Shown here: positions 34,492-43,730 of the stretch, in pieces | Layout of the letters: each line of letters opens with the position of its first letter | How positions within the stretch are numbered: the first letter of the stretch is position 1 | NCBI GenBank assembly: GCA_963578605.1 | Contig: CAUZEA010000025.1 | Coordinates: 1-60,126, forward strand | From: JAKVCB01 sp963578605 | GTDB lineage: Bacteria; Planctomycetota; Planctomycetia; Pirellulales; Lacipirellulaceae | Direction: 5' to 3' | Length of the DNA stretch: 60,126 nucleotides | Notes under the pieces: generated by a model | Databases searched by the model: none | What the model was told of the DNA's origin: nothing | Seen by the model: the letters and a program-made list of their open reading frames with translations, nothing else | Made by a program: the position numbers and the translations under genes

Positions 34492-35658
34492 ATGATCGAC
34501 CCAATCTACCTTGATTACAATGCGACTACCCCGCTCTTGCCAGAAGTCCTTGAGGCAATGTGCCGTTGCTATGAGACTCCCCTGCTGAATCCAGCCAGCC
34601 AGCACGAATTTGGTCGCCGGGCGCGACGCGTGCTGGAAGACTCTCGGGAACGGATTGGGGAACTTTTGGGGGCTTCGGTGTCGGCCGATACCGACCGTGT
34701 GATCTTCACTGGCAGTGGTACCGAAGCGAACAATCTTGCGATCTTTGGCTTGATTGGGGGCCGCGACGCACCGCCCGGCCAGCTAATCATCTCCTCGATC
34801 GAACACCCAAGTATCTCAGCAGCTGGGGATTATCTTACTCGCAAAGGTTGGCAGGTTGATCGTCTTGGCGTCGATTCGAGCGGCGTGGTTCGGCTCGACC
34901 AGTTCCAGGCGTTGTTGACACCTGAAACGCGGCTTGTTGCCGTCATGCTTGGTAACAATGAAACGGGCGTGTTGCAGCCCGTCGCCAAAATGGCTGCTAT
35001 GTGCCAGGAGAAAAACGTACCGCTGCACACCGATGCAGCCCAGGTGATTGGCAAACTGCCCGTCAGTTTTCGCGAATTGGGCGTGACTTCGATGAGCCTG
35101 GCCGCACACAAATGCTATGGTCCGCTCGGTATTGGTGCACTCCTGCTGCGACATGGAACCTCGCTGGTGAATGACCAGTATGGCGGATCGCAGCAAGCCC
35201 AGTTGCGGCCAGGAACTGAATCGGTCCCATTGACCGTTGGCCTCTCATGTGCCTTGGAAACGTGGCATACGCAAAAGGAGACGCGGGCAGCGCTCTTGGC
35301 CGAACTCCGAGACCGGTTCGAAACCTTGATCACGGCTGCCTGGCCGGCGACGGTGATTCTTGGACAAAACGCCCCGAGATTACCCCATACGTCAAACATC
35401 GCACTGGTGGGGCTGGACCGGCAGGCACTGCTGCTGGCACTCGACCAGGCGGGTGTTGCCTGTTCGACCGGTTCGGCATGTACCAGTGGTTCGAGCGAGC
35501 CGTCTCCGGTTCACCAGGCGATGGGCTGCGACGAGCAAGTTTGCCGAAGTGCGCTCCGCTTCAGCCTCGGTGTTCCGACCACCCGCACTGACGTAGACGA
35601 TGCCGCCCATCGCGTGATTGCCACCGCAAAGCGCTTGTGGGGCAACAACCAAGGCTGA
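34492..35658 (+). CDS. Cysteine desulfurase (IscS/NifS family)
   Basis: PLP enzyme that takes sulfur from cysteine for Fe-S clusters, tRNA thiolation or other uses. The 388-residue length fits. Visible are the start YLDYNATTP, EHPS with His105, the PLP lysine Lys207 in SLAAHKCYGP, and the active-site loop ACSTGSACTSGSSEPS with the catalytic Cys330. The short loop after Cys330 fits the IscS/NifS class rather than the SufS class. No iscU, iscR or suf gene is next to it, so the partner scaffold must be elsewhere. The spacer to dnaA is about 110 bp. Confidence 0.95.
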   Translation: MIDPIYLDYNATTPLLPEVLEAMCRCYETPLLNPASQHEFGRRARRVLEDSRERIGELLGASVSADTDRVIFTGSGTEANNLAIFGLIGGRDAPPGQLIISSIEHPSISAAGDYLTRKGWQVDRLGVDSSGVVRLDQFQALLTPETRLVAVMLGNNETGVLQPVAKMAAMCQEKNVPLHTDAAQVIGKLPVSFRELGVTSMSLAAHKCYGPLGIGALLLRHGTSLVNDQYGGSQQAQLRPGTESVPLTVGLSCALETWHTQKETRAALLAELRDRFETLITAAWPATVILGQNAPRLPHTSNIALVGLDRQALLLALDQAGVACSTGSACTSGSSEPSPVHQAMGCDEQVCRSALRFSLGVPTTRTDVDDAAHRVIATAKRLWGNNQG

Positions 35659-35767
35659 AAACTGGCGTGGGTGACTCCCCCGCTGATGGTCAATGGAGTA
35701 GAATCTGGGTTGTCGTTTTTCTATTCGCCTGCTGTGGATGGTTTGTGTCGGTTTGAACGGAGTCGCT

Positions 35768-36868
35768 GTGGTCCATCAATTCACCGAGATCGATATTCCG
35801 GGTGCCGCGTTTGCTCCAGTTGTCTTGGACTCGCCCCAACGTGCCGCGTCTGCAACGGCCTGTTTGACCATCGGGACGTTTGTAGCAGGTCCTGAGAATC
35901 GCCTCGTGGCCGCTGCCACGCAACGCTGGTTGCCTGAACGGGCAACCCGGTGCGGGTCTGCATCGGAACTCCTGTTCATCTGGGGACCTCCAGGCACCGG
36001 CAAGACCCATCTGCTAGCTGGCTTGTGCCGGCAGTGGCAAGCCAGTCGCGGCCATGAATCTGCCGAGTATCTCACGGCCAGTCAATTTCGCGAAGAACTC
36101 GTCGAGGCGTTCAAAGCAAACCAGGTCCCAGCGTTGCGTCGTCGTCTCCGCTCTCGGAAATTACTCGCCATCGATGAGATCCATCGACTACCCGCAGACC
36201 ATTATTTGAATGAAGAACTCGTTCATATGCTTGATGCCTTCCAGCAAACAGGTGGCCGCGTGCTGTTCGCCAGCGGAGAACCACCACGCAGCTTGGCGCA
36301 CTTTTCACCCGCCCTGGTCGATCGCTTAATGGCTGGTTATACGCTGGCGTTGTCTGCACCTGGTTTGACTGCCCGGCGCGAACTTGCCAGGCGGATTGCG
36401 GCATCGCTTGGTCACGTGCTCTCGGCGGAGGTTGTCGAGTTGCTCGGGCGTTTCGTCCCTGGCACCGCCAATGATCTGGCCGGTGCCATCGTTGATCTGG
36501 TTTATGGTCCTTATGCGCCTGTGAAAGTCGACGCAAATCAAGTACGGAAGTTTCTCTCGGACCGCATGGACCGTCGCCAGCCATCCATCCAGGATATCGT
36601 GCGGGTTGTAGCCAGATACTACTCCGTTCCCCAGAAAGTTCTTAAAAGCAGTTCGCGCCGCCAATCGGTGGCCTTTGCCCGCGCCATGGTTGTTTATCTG
36701 GCCCGCCGGCTCACCGGCATGAGTTTTCACCTCATCGGCAAGGCGCTTAGTGGACGCGACCACACCACAATGATCCACAGCTTCCGAAAAATTGACCAAC
36801 TTGCCCAACACGATATTGCTACCCAACAAGCAATCAACGAACTCCAGAGACTCCTGGCCGTTGTTTAA
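35768..36868 (+). CDS. dnaA: Chromosomal replication initiator DnaA, lacking domain I
   Basis: 366 residues from the GTG at 35768, which has GGAG five bases upstream; the ATG at 35738 has none. The AAA+ domain III has GPPGTGKT (73-80), LLAIDEIH (132-139) and a DRLMAGY sensor-like turn. Domain IV has the DNA-binding signature GRDHTTMIHS (329-338). The N-terminal 40 residues replace the DnaB/DiaA-binding domain I and linker of normal 450-residue DnaA proteins, so helicase loading may need another route. Followed by dnaN, a DUF721 gene and gyrB, the standard origin order. A domain-I-containing paralogue elsewhere cannot be excluded. Confidence 0.92.
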   Translation: MVHQFTEIDIPGAAFAPVVLDSPQRAASATACLTIGTFVAGPENRLVAAATQRWLPERATRCGSASELLFIWGPPGTGKTHLLAGLCRQWQASRGHESAEYLTASQFREELVEAFKANQVPALRRRLRSRKLLAIDEIHRLPADHYLNEELVHMLDAFQQTGGRVLFASGEPPRSLAHFSPALVDRLMAGYTLALSAPGLTARRELARRIAASLGHVLSAEVVELLGRFVPGTANDLAGAIVDLVYGPYAPVKVDANQVRKFLSDRMDRRQPSIQDIVRVVARYYSVPQKVLKSSSRRQSVAFARAMVVYLARRLTGMSFHLIGKALSGRDHTTMIHSFRKIDQLAQHDIATQQAINELQRLLAVV

Positions 36869-37185
36869 CGACCGTGTAAAACGTGTTTGTCCAATGTAGA
36901 TAATCGTTACGTATCCAAGACCGCTCCTCGCAAAATTTACCTGTTCCCATCGCGTACGCGCCAAAACCAACAGCGGATCAACCTTCAGCAAACAGGGAAA
37001 TGACTAGTAATCCCCAGGTTGTTCAGCATGCTAATTTATGAGCCACAACCATTTTATCTTAATTTCAACTGTCACTTTCGACACTTTGTCGCCGCATATA
37101 ACTACTACTGATGTTTAAAAGAGAATATTATCTCTTACCTCATCGCCAGCTGTTGATCCACTATTATTTACAAGGAAACCGAGCC
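36869..37185. other. Candidate replication origin (dnaA-dnaN spacer)
   Basis: 317 bp, AT-rich in its second half (from about 37025), between dnaA and dnaN, the place where oriC usually lies in this gene order. I found no 9/9 or 8/9 match to TTATCCACA by eye. TTGTCCAAT near 36890 and TTGATCCAC near 37153 are weak look-alikes. Assignment rests on context. Confidence 0.4.
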
Positions 37186-38301
37186 ATGAAAATCACCTGT
37201 AATCGCGAGAAAATGTGGCATGCGTTCCAAACAGTCTCTTCCGTAGCACCTGCGCGCAGCCCAAAGCCTATCCTGCAAAATGTGAAACTCGAAGTGGAAC
37301 CTGACGGGGCGATACTCATGGCAACCGATTTGGAGGTTGGTATTCGTTATTGCGTGACTGGTATCGACGTTGAGTCACCAGGCGCGGCCATCCTGCCGGT
37401 CAGTCGATTCGGTTCAATTTTACGCGAGAGTAGTGACGAAAAGTTTCGCATCGAGGCGGACAATCAAGGCACCATAATTCGCGGGGACCGAAACCAGTTC
37501 AAGCTTCCGGCAGTGGATCCGGGAGAGTTCCCCGCAGTTGCTGCCTTTGAAGAAACAAAATTCTACGAGGTGCCAGCAAGATTGTTCCGGGAGCTTATTC
37601 GACGGACGGCCATTGCAACTGATAATGAAAGCAGTCGCTACGCGTTAGGAGGTATCAAACTCGAGTGGGAAAGCAATCAGCTGACAGCGATCGGAACCGA
37701 CGGTCGCCGTCTCGCCAAAATGGAAGGTCCCGCTCAGGCGGTGGACGATCCGGCAGGAATTGGCGAAGCCACGGTTGTTCCGACGCGGGCGATGCAGTAC
37801 ATGGATCGGGCCCTGGCCGACGATGACAGCGAAATCCAATTGGCAGTTCGCGAAAACGAAATCCTCGTGAAGAACCCGCGGGTGACGCTTTACTCCAGGC
37901 TCTTGGAAGGGCGTTTCCCGCGATGGCGGGATGTGTTCCCAGAACGCGATCAGTCGGTCAAGCTCGATTTGGTCGTCGGGCCGTTGCAGGCCGCCGTGCG
38001 GCAGGCAGCAATTGTTACCAGCGAAGAAAGTCGCGGGGTTGATTTTACGTTTGGTGAAGGGACACTTTTGTTGGCAGGGCAGACTGCGGAGGTTGGTCAA
38101 TCGCGGGTCGAGTTACCCATTTCGTACAATGGCGCCGCAATCACCATTACACTTGATCCTCGGTTCGTTACCGATTTCCTCAAGGTGCTCGACCCGGAAA
38201 AGTCGTTCACCATGGATCTGCAAGATAGTGAAGGAGCGATCGTTTGTACGACCGACGATGGTTACGGTTACGTCATAATGCCGCTAGCACGTGACCGATG
38301 A
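37186..38301 (+). CDS. dnaN: DNA polymerase III subunit beta (sliding clamp)
   Basis: The ring that tethers polymerase III to DNA. The protein has 371 residues and begins MKITCNREKMWHAFQTVSS. The three repeated clamp domains follow, with typical phrases SRYALGGIKLEWESNQLTAI and TDGRRLAKMEG in domain 2, and the C-terminal VTDFLKVLDPEKSFTM and GYVIMPLARDR. I chose the ATG at 37186 because AAGGA is 9 bases upstream and the family start fits; an upstream in-frame ATG at 37111 has no support. Directly downstream of the candidate origin and upstream of the DUF721 gene. Confidence 0.97.
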   Translation: MKITCNREKMWHAFQTVSSVAPARSPKPILQNVKLEVEPDGAILMATDLEVGIRYCVTGIDVESPGAAILPVSRFGSILRESSDEKFRIEADNQGTIIRGDRNQFKLPAVDPGEFPAVAAFEETKFYEVPARLFRELIRRTAIATDNESSRYALGGIKLEWESNQLTAIGTDGRRLAKMEGPAQAVDDPAGIGEATVVPTRAMQYMDRALADDDSEIQLAVRENEILVKNPRVTLYSRLLEGRFPRWRDVFPERDQSVKLDLVVGPLQAAVRQAAIVTSEESRGVDFTFGEGTLLLAGQTAEVGQSRVELPISYNGAAITITLDPRFVTDFLKVLDPEKSFTMDLQDSEGAIVCTTDDGYGYVIMPLARDR

Positions 38302-38390
38302 TTTAAAAAGCAGTCACATTGGCTGAACTACACGCAGGTGAGAAGATGCAAAAGCTGAGGTTCAGCAGGCTCAGCAGAGAGGACAATCCG

Positions 38391-38777
38391 ATGGAACGTA
38401 TGCCTGCGGATGAGGCACTCATGGATCTCACCACAAAGCGTGAACGAGAGCAGCGGCGTTATCACGCGCGCCAGCCAAAGCGAATTGGCAATGTATTGGC
38501 CCAATTGATCAACAAACGGGGATATGGGCGAATTCAAACCAGCGAGTTGCTGGCAGACCAGTGGCGGATTGCGGTTGGGGAGGCTGGGGCGAGGTTTAGC
38601 CGCGCCTGTCGAGTTCGAGGGGGCAAGCTGGAGGTTCTGGTAGCCAACTCGACCGCTTTGCAAGAACTTACGTTCCAACGACAGCAAATCCTTGAAAAAC
38701 TGCAAAAGCAACTGCCAGAAGCAGGGATTCGTGCGTTGCGTTTTCGCAGCGGTCCGTTGCCCAACAGTTCACGTTGA
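38391..38777 (+). CDS. DUF721 (DciA-like) protein
   Basis: 128 residues. The core from about residue 30 (IGNVLAQLINKRGYGRIQTSE) to the end (QQILEKLQKQLPEAGIRALRF) fits DUF721. The DciA branch of this family loads or helps the replicative helicase DnaB in bacteria that lack DnaC or DnaI, which suits a gene between dnaN and gyrB. The ATG at 38391 has GAGAGGA 7 bases upstream; longer frames from 38319 (TTG) or 38346 are less likely. Its role could be more important here because the DnaA has no domain I. Confidence 0.85.
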   Translation: MERMPADEALMDLTTKREREQRRYHARQPKRIGNVLAQLINKRGYGRIQTSELLADQWRIAVGEAGARFSRACRVRGGKLEVLVANSTALQELTFQRQQILEKLQKQLPEAGIRALRFRSGPLPNSSR

Positions 38778-38791
38778 CCACCTTGTGGTCA
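38775..38791. repeat. Hairpin over the DUF721 stop codon
   Basis: TGACCAC, loop CTT, GTGGTCA. The left arm contains the stop codon. No T-tract follows directly. It may protect the 3' end or act together with the next hairpin. Confidence 0.55.
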
Positions 38792-38803
38792 GGGTCCTTA
38801 GAA

Positions 38804-38830
38804 AGCCCGATTTCTCCCCTAAATCGGGCT
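38804..38830. terminator. Strong hairpin between DUF721 and gyrB, probable terminator
   Basis: AGCCCGATTT, loop CTCCCCT, AAATCGGGCT: a 10-bp perfect stem. The plus-strand side lacks a clear T-tract; on the minus strand it is followed by TTTCT. Best read as the end of the dnaA-dnaN-DUF721 unit, since a gyrB promoter starts just after it. Confidence 0.55.
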
Positions 38831-38858
38831 GAGAAAACCAACGAAAACCGGGTATAAT
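38829..38858 (+). promoter_or_regulatory. Candidate gyrB promoter with perfect -10 TATAAT
   Basis: TATAAT at 38853-38858, with CTGAGA (38829-38834) as a weak -35 at 18 bases spacing. A second TATACT lies at 38873. The gyrB start is about 55 bases downstream of the first. Confidence 0.5.
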
Positions 38859-38913
38859 TTGTAGGTGTAGATATACTCTGCCCCCCCGTTTACCTGCTTA
38901 CCTGAAATTGCCG

Positions 38914-41430
38914 ATGACACCTGCAGACGCTCTCGAAAACGACTTGGCGGATAGTACATACCGTGCCGAGGATCTGGAACACCTTAGTGATCTGGAACAC
39001 GTCCGCGAACGGCCCAGTATGTATATCGCCGATACCACGGCACGAGGTTTACATCACCTCGCGTACGAGGTCGTCGACAACTCGGTTGATGAGGCGATGG
39101 CGGGCCACGCCACAGAGATCAGAGTATCGATCAACGTCGATGGATCCATAACAGTTACAGACGACGGCCGCGGTATCCCCGTGGAAAAGCACGAACAGCT
39201 GACCGAGCAGCTTGGCCGGGACGTATCAACGGTCGAAGGTGTAATGACCGTATTAAAGTTTGGTGGCAAATTCTCCAAAGGTGCTTACCAAACCTCTGGT
39301 GGTTTACACGGCATTGGCGTAACCGTGGTAAATTTTCTCTCCGAGTGGTGTGAAGTAGAGGTTTGTCGTGACGGTTACGTTTACCACCAGGAATATGAGC
39401 GTGGTGTTCCCAAGGCAGAAATTCGTCGTGTAGGGCACACCGATCAACGCGGTACGAAGACGACCTTCAAACCTGATCCGCAAATATTTCCGTCAACGAA
39501 ATATTCGTTCTCCATTTTGACAAAGCGATTGCAGGAGTTGGCTTTTCTCAATGCGGGCGTGAATATTAGCATCAGTGATGATCGCTCCGATCAAACGGAA
39601 TCGTTTCAGTACGATCAGGGCTTGTTGGATTTTATCAAACACCTTAATCGGGCCAGTGAACCCATTCACGATGACATCCTCCATGTCAAGTGCGAGGAGG
39701 ATGGCGTGGAAGTCGAAGTCGCACTGCAATACTCAAGCGAATACACCGAAAACGTCCATTGCTATGCCAACAATATCAGCAACGCTGAAGGTGGTACGCA
39801 TTTGGTCGGCTTTCGCACAGCGCTCACCCGGTCGCTCAACAAGTACGGAAAAAAACAGGGTCTTTTCAAGGACCTGGTGCCGAGCGGCGACGATTTTCGG
39901 GAGGGATTAACCGCCATCATCAGTTGCCGAATCCCACATCCGCAATTCGAAGGTCAAACGAAGACCAAACTCGGCAACAGCGAAATTGAGGGGATCGTGA
40001 GCTCGCTGGTCGGCGAATATCTGAGAAAATACCTGGAAGAGAATCCGAAGCGGGGCAAGGCAATTTGTAACAAAGGATTGCTTGCGGCCGAAGCTCGCGT
40101 TGCGGCACGCAAGCAAAAAGAACTTATTCGCGAGCGTAAGGGAGCTCTTTCGGGCGGTGGTTTGCCCGGTAAATTACGCGATTGTTCTAGCAAAGAGGTG
40201 GACAAATGCGAACTTTACCTCGTGGAAGGTGATTCGGCCGGTGGAAGTGCCGAAGGAGGACGTATTCGCGAATATCAGGCCATCCTGCCGCTGCGTGGCA
40301 AAATCATCAATGCCTACAAGTCGAGAGAAGATAAAGTCCTTGCAAACGCAGAAATCCGTAGCATGATCTCTGCGGTCGGCACAGGTATCGGAGCAGACCA
40401 AGACCTTGGAAAACGGCGTTACGGGCGTGTCGTGATCATGACCGATGCCGATGTAGACGGTTCGCACATTCGCACGTTGTTGCTTACGTTCTTCTACCGA
40501 CAAATGTACGATTTGGTGGAAGGAGGGCACGTTTACGTTGCCCAACCACCGCTCTTCCGCGTTCGTAAAGGAAAAGAAACCGTGTACGTGCAGACCGAAG
40601 AAGAAATGCGATCGCAACTCCTCGAACGTGGCCTGGCCGAATCAGTGCTCGATCCCGGTGACGGCCGGCGCATCGAGGGTGAGGACATGCTGATGCTTGT
40701 ACGTACATTAGCCGCGATGGACGAATCGATCACCGCGCTGGAACGCCGTGGTGTAAGCCTGAAAATACATGCCGAGCGACAAGATTCCGAAACCGGGCGA
40801 CTGCCCGTCTATCATGTTTTATTGCCCGGGCGAGACGAGTGGTTTACCACTCGCGAGCAACTCGACGAGTTTGTTGCGCAGGAAGAAGAACGCGCCGGTG
40901 GGAATTTAACCGTCGACTTCGGTTCATCGCCGTTACCGAGTACCAATGGGAGTCAAGAAACCAATGGGCAGGGTGATGGACCGCAACCAGAGACCGGACC
41001 TCGGTTGAGAATCGTGGAACTCCACGAAGTACGCACAATCAACACGTTGCTTGCCGACCTTGCCAAGCTTCACTTCACGATCGAAACACTAATCCCGCAA
41101 GAACGCACCGGGCAAGAAGGGTCTCGATACACGATTCGTTGGGGTGAAAACGAGACCGGCTTGGAAGATCTTCGCGGCCTGCCAGCGGCTGTCCGTGCTG
41201 CCGGAGAGAAAGGGCTTTCGATTACACGCTTTAAAGGTTTGGGGGAAATGAACGCGGAGGAACTTCGCGAAACGACGCTCGATCCCGCAAACCGCACCTT
41301 GTTACGGGTCAAAATGGACGACAAGGGCAGTGCCGACGAACTATTCCGTGTGCTGATGGGTGACCAGGTCGAACCGCGCCGAGAGTTTATCCAAAGGCAT
41401 GCCCTCGATGTGCGTAATCTGGACGTGTAA
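38914..41430 (+). CDS. gyrB: DNA gyrase subunit B
   Basis: ATPase subunit of the gyrase that introduces negative supercoils. 838 residues from the ATG at 38914 (a TTG at 38908 is also in frame). The GHKL ATPase has VVDNSVDEAMAG, DDGRGIPV and the lid GLHGIGVTVVN; the TOPRIM domain has LVEGDSAGGSA and MTDADVDGSHIRTLLL. The stretch between YRQMYDLVEGGHVYVAQPP and FKGLGEMNAEELRETTLDP holds an insert of over 150 residues, as in Gram-negative type GyrB. This insert contains a low-complexity segment (TNGSQETNGQGDGPQPETG). GyrA is not adjacent. The promoter and terminator upstream suggest independent transcription. Confidence 0.98.
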   Translation: MTPADALENDLADSTYRAEDLEHLSDLEHVRERPSMYIADTTARGLHHLAYEVVDNSVDEAMAGHATEIRVSINVDGSITVTDDGRGIPVEKHEQLTEQLGRDVSTVEGVMTVLKFGGKFSKGAYQTSGGLHGIGVTVVNFLSEWCEVEVCRDGYVYHQEYERGVPKAEIRRVGHTDQRGTKTTFKPDPQIFPSTKYSFSILTKRLQELAFLNAGVNISISDDRSDQTESFQYDQGLLDFIKHLNRASEPIHDDILHVKCEEDGVEVEVALQYSSEYTENVHCYANNISNAEGGTHLVGFRTALTRSLNKYGKKQGLFKDLVPSGDDFREGLTAIISCRIPHPQFEGQTKTKLGNSEIEGIVSSLVGEYLRKYLEENPKRGKAICNKGLLAAEARVAARKQKELIRERKGALSGGGLPGKLRDCSSKEVDKCELYLVEGDSAGGSAEGGRIREYQAILPLRGKIINAYKSREDKVLANAEIRSMISAVGTGIGADQDLGKRRYGRVVIMTDADVDGSHIRTLLLTFFYRQMYDLVEGGHVYVAQPPLFRVRKGKETVYVQTEEEMRSQLLERGLAESVLDPGDGRRIEGEDMLMLVRTLAAMDESITALERRGVSLKIHAERQDSETGRLPVYHVLLPGRDEWFTTREQLDEFVAQEEERAGGNLTVDFGSSPLPSTNGSQETNGQGDGPQPETGPRLRIVELHEVRTINTLLADLAKLHFTIETLIPQERTGQEGSRYTIRWGENETGLEDLRGLPAAVRAAGEKGLSITRFKGLGEMNAEELRETTLDPANRTLLRVKMDDKGSADELFRVLMGDQVEPRREFIQRHALDVRNLDV

Positions 41431-41481
41431 CGCATTCCAGCACTGCCAAACCCGGCTACTGCTTTCCCAGAATCAAACTTT

Positions 41482-41934
41482 ATGAATGCCGATGCGCTAT
41501 TTGCCGTTCGCCCCGCACGCGATCCGGATAGCGAAGAAATCGTGCAGTTTTTGCAACCATTCACCGACCAGCGTGCCATTTCGCCACGGTCGGATGTAGA
41601 AATCGTAGCCCTTATGCAGAATGGTTTCGTCGCGGTTGTGGCCGAAAAGATCATCGGCTGCGCGGCGGTCGAGATCTATTCGCAGAAATTGGCAGAAATT
41701 CAGTGCCTGGCCGTCGACCAGGCACAGCAACGCCGGGGTGTCGGCCGGGCACTGGTGGAAGCTTGTATTGCCCGGGCAGGTCAGCTCGGCGTTCGCGAAG
41801 TGATGGCGATCACGGCCAGCGACTCGCTCTTCCTCAACAGCGGATTCAAATACGGGTTGCCAGGGCAGAAAAAGGCGCTTTTTTGTCAAGTTGGCGATAA
41901 ATTTCCATTGCCGGACCGAAAAGGAACGCCTTAA
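41482..41934 (+). CDS. GNAT acetyltransferase, ArgA-C-terminal-like
   Basis: 150 residues with a single GNAT domain: FAVRPARDPDSEEIVQFLQP (beta-1/alpha-1), IQCLAVDQAQQRRGVGRALVE (the acetyl-CoA pyrophosphate loop QRRGVG) and AITASDSLFLNSGFKYG. The last motif resembles the C-terminal domain of N-acetylglutamate synthase, in the form found as short stand-alone enzymes. It may make N-acetylglutamate for arginine synthesis, but other amino-group acceptors are possible. It is 50 bp after gyrB on the same strand. Confidence 0.82.
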   Translation: MNADALFAVRPARDPDSEEIVQFLQPFTDQRAISPRSDVEIVALMQNGFVAVVAEKIIGCAAVEIYSQKLAEIQCLAVDQAQQRRGVGRALVEACIARAGQLGVREVMAITASDSLFLNSGFKYGLPGQKKALFCQVGDKFPLPDRKGTP

Positions 41935-42265
41935 GTCAGGGTCGCGGTCAAGCTGGTTGGGTGACTGGCTGCTCCAGCCAGAGAGGGATCGTGGCAAAAG
42001 CGTTGGTGGCTCTTTATCCGTTTCTTTACAGCGTGGCTGCCGAGGAACCTTGTTTTCAAATCCCTCTGCCGGGGTCAATTCACCGAGACGCTGCAGGCGG
42101 TTTTACCCCCGACACACCTGGTCTGGCTAATTGACCAGAAGTTGGCTGGCAATTAAATTAAGCCAGAGCCGACAAGGCTGACGACCCAGCGGGCAACAGT
42201 TTTCCAGCATCCGGCGCGATGCGAGGTTGCTCGTCACCACGTTCACTTCTTGAGGAGATATCACC

Positions 42266-42736
42266 ATGTATCGTACCACCCTACCCTTTTTGCTGTTCTT
42301 GGTTTTGGCTATCGCTGCTGCCCGTCACGTTGCCGCCCACTGCGAAGTGCCATGCGGTATTTATGACGACCAGGCACGATTTCAACAAATGCTTGAAGAT
42401 ACGAAGACAATAGCCAAGGCGAGCGATCAGATTCATCTGCTGGCCACGGAATCGAGCCCGCAGAACATGAATCAGCTGGCGCGTTGGGTGACCACCAAGG
42501 AGGAGCACGCGACCAATATCCAGCACATTATTTCGCAGTACTTCATGACGCAGCGGATCAAGGCCGACAAACCGGAATATGTCAACAAACTGACTGCCGC
42601 TCACGCCGTCATGGTCGCGGCGATGAAGTGCAAACAGCAAGTCGACCCGGCCGCCGCCGAGGCGCTTCAGGAATCAATCTACAAATTTTACACTGCCTAC
42701 ACTGGCCTGGAGCCCAAGTTGCACGAAGACAAGTAA
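42266..42736 (+). CDS. sodN: Nickel superoxide dismutase with a Sec signal peptide
   Basis: Disproportionates superoxide with a nickel centre. After a 24-residue signal (MYRTTLPFLLFLVLAIAAAR then HVAA) comes the nickel hook HCEVPCGIY: His25, Cys26 and Cys30 would become His1, Cys2 and Cys6 of the mature enzyme, as in Streptomyces SodN. The rest is helical (ARFQQMLEDTKTIAKASDQ), as the four-helix SodN subunit requires; the mature part has 132 residues. Cleavage by signal peptidase after AA fits an exported enzyme. No sodX peptidase gene is next to it. The ATG has GAGGAG eight bases upstream. The 331-bp region before it (41935-42265) shows no gene. Confidence 0.93.
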   Translation: MYRTTLPFLLFLVLAIAAARHVAAHCEVPCGIYDDQARFQQMLEDTKTIAKASDQIHLLATESSPQNMNQLARWVTTKEEHATNIQHIISQYFMTQRIKADKPEYVNKLTAAHAVMVAAMKCKQQVDPAAAEALQESIYKFYTAYTGLEPKLHEDK

Positions 42737-42851
42737 CCCGCCCGGCGAGTTTGGTGATCACGCAATCTTTGCTACCTCGTCCGGGTTGTCTCGTTGCTCT
42801 CTCCAGCGAACGACTTCATAATGAGCACTCCTGTGAAGGAGGAGATCGGAG

Positions 42852-43559
42852 ATGGCAACAACGACGAAGAAAGCGGAACTAACGATCGCAGACCATGTGC
42901 GTTCGTTGCGCGAAATTGGTCGTGGATTTCACCAACGGGGCTGGTCATTGGCAACAAGCAGCAACTACAGCGTGGTACTTAATCGTGAGCCACTTGAGTT
43001 ATTGATTACCGCGAGTGGAAAGCATAAGGATCGATTGACCGACGAGGATTTTGTCCGTGTTGATGGTACGGGGAGACTGCTTGAGGAAACCTCTGGGAAA
43101 TCGTCGGCCGAAACGCTGTTGCATGTGGCTATAGCGTCGCAACTCCCGGTCGGTGCCGTGTTGCACACACACTCTGTTTGGACGACGATCCTTTCTGATC
43201 GGTTTTTCAAATGGGGTGGCATCGAGCTGACTGGCTTTGAGATGCTCAAGGGTTTGGACAACGTCTCCACCCATGAACACAATGAGTGGTTGCCGATTTT
43301 AGCGAATACGCAAGATATAGCATTGCTCAGCGAGAAGGTAGCGAACCTGCTAGCCGATCCGATGGGACCAATCCAACATGGCTTCCTGATCCATCGCCAC
43401 GGTTTGTACACCTGGGGCGAAGATTTAGAAGCAGCACGTCGGCATGTTGAGACGATTGAATTCCTGGTGGAGTGCCTGGGCCGAAGACTGGCACTCGAGG
43501 CGGCGGGCCCACCTCACGATCACATTGTTGAAACGACGGGTCCGGTCGTTGTAGAGTAA
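42852..43559 (+). CDS. mtnB: Methylthioribulose-1-phosphate dehydratase
   Basis: Class II aldolase/adducin fold enzyme that dehydrates methylthioribulose-1-phosphate in methionine salvage. 235 residues, with metal ligands in VGAVLHTHSVWTTI and FLIHRHGLYTWG and the acidic residue in TGFEMLKGLDNVSTHEH. AAGGAGG is 9 bases before the ATG. Class II aldolases vary in substrate, but mtnD and mtnC follow directly, which settles the assignment. mtnA and mtnK are not in the window. Confidence 0.93.
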   Translation: MATTTKKAELTIADHVRSLREIGRGFHQRGWSLATSSNYSVVLNREPLELLITASGKHKDRLTDEDFVRVDGTGRLLEETSGKSSAETLLHVAIASQLPVGAVLHTHSVWTTILSDRFFKWGGIELTGFEMLKGLDNVSTHEHNEWLPILANTQDIALLSEKVANLLADPMGPIQHGFLIHRHGLYTWGEDLEAARRHVETIEFLVECLGRRLALEAAGPPHDHIVETTGPVVVE

Positions 43560-43730
43560 CCCCCAAACCGGTAGGGTGGAATTTTCCGTCGTCAGGCTCT
43601 TCGGAAGGAGAAGGGCTGTTTTGGAGTACCGGGAGAACCGCGAGGGTAGGCTGTGCTTCTATTTCCAGCAGGGGCCTTGCTGCGCTTTAAGTCCCAACAG
43701 AATCCGAACATCAATTGAGGAGATTTCAAG

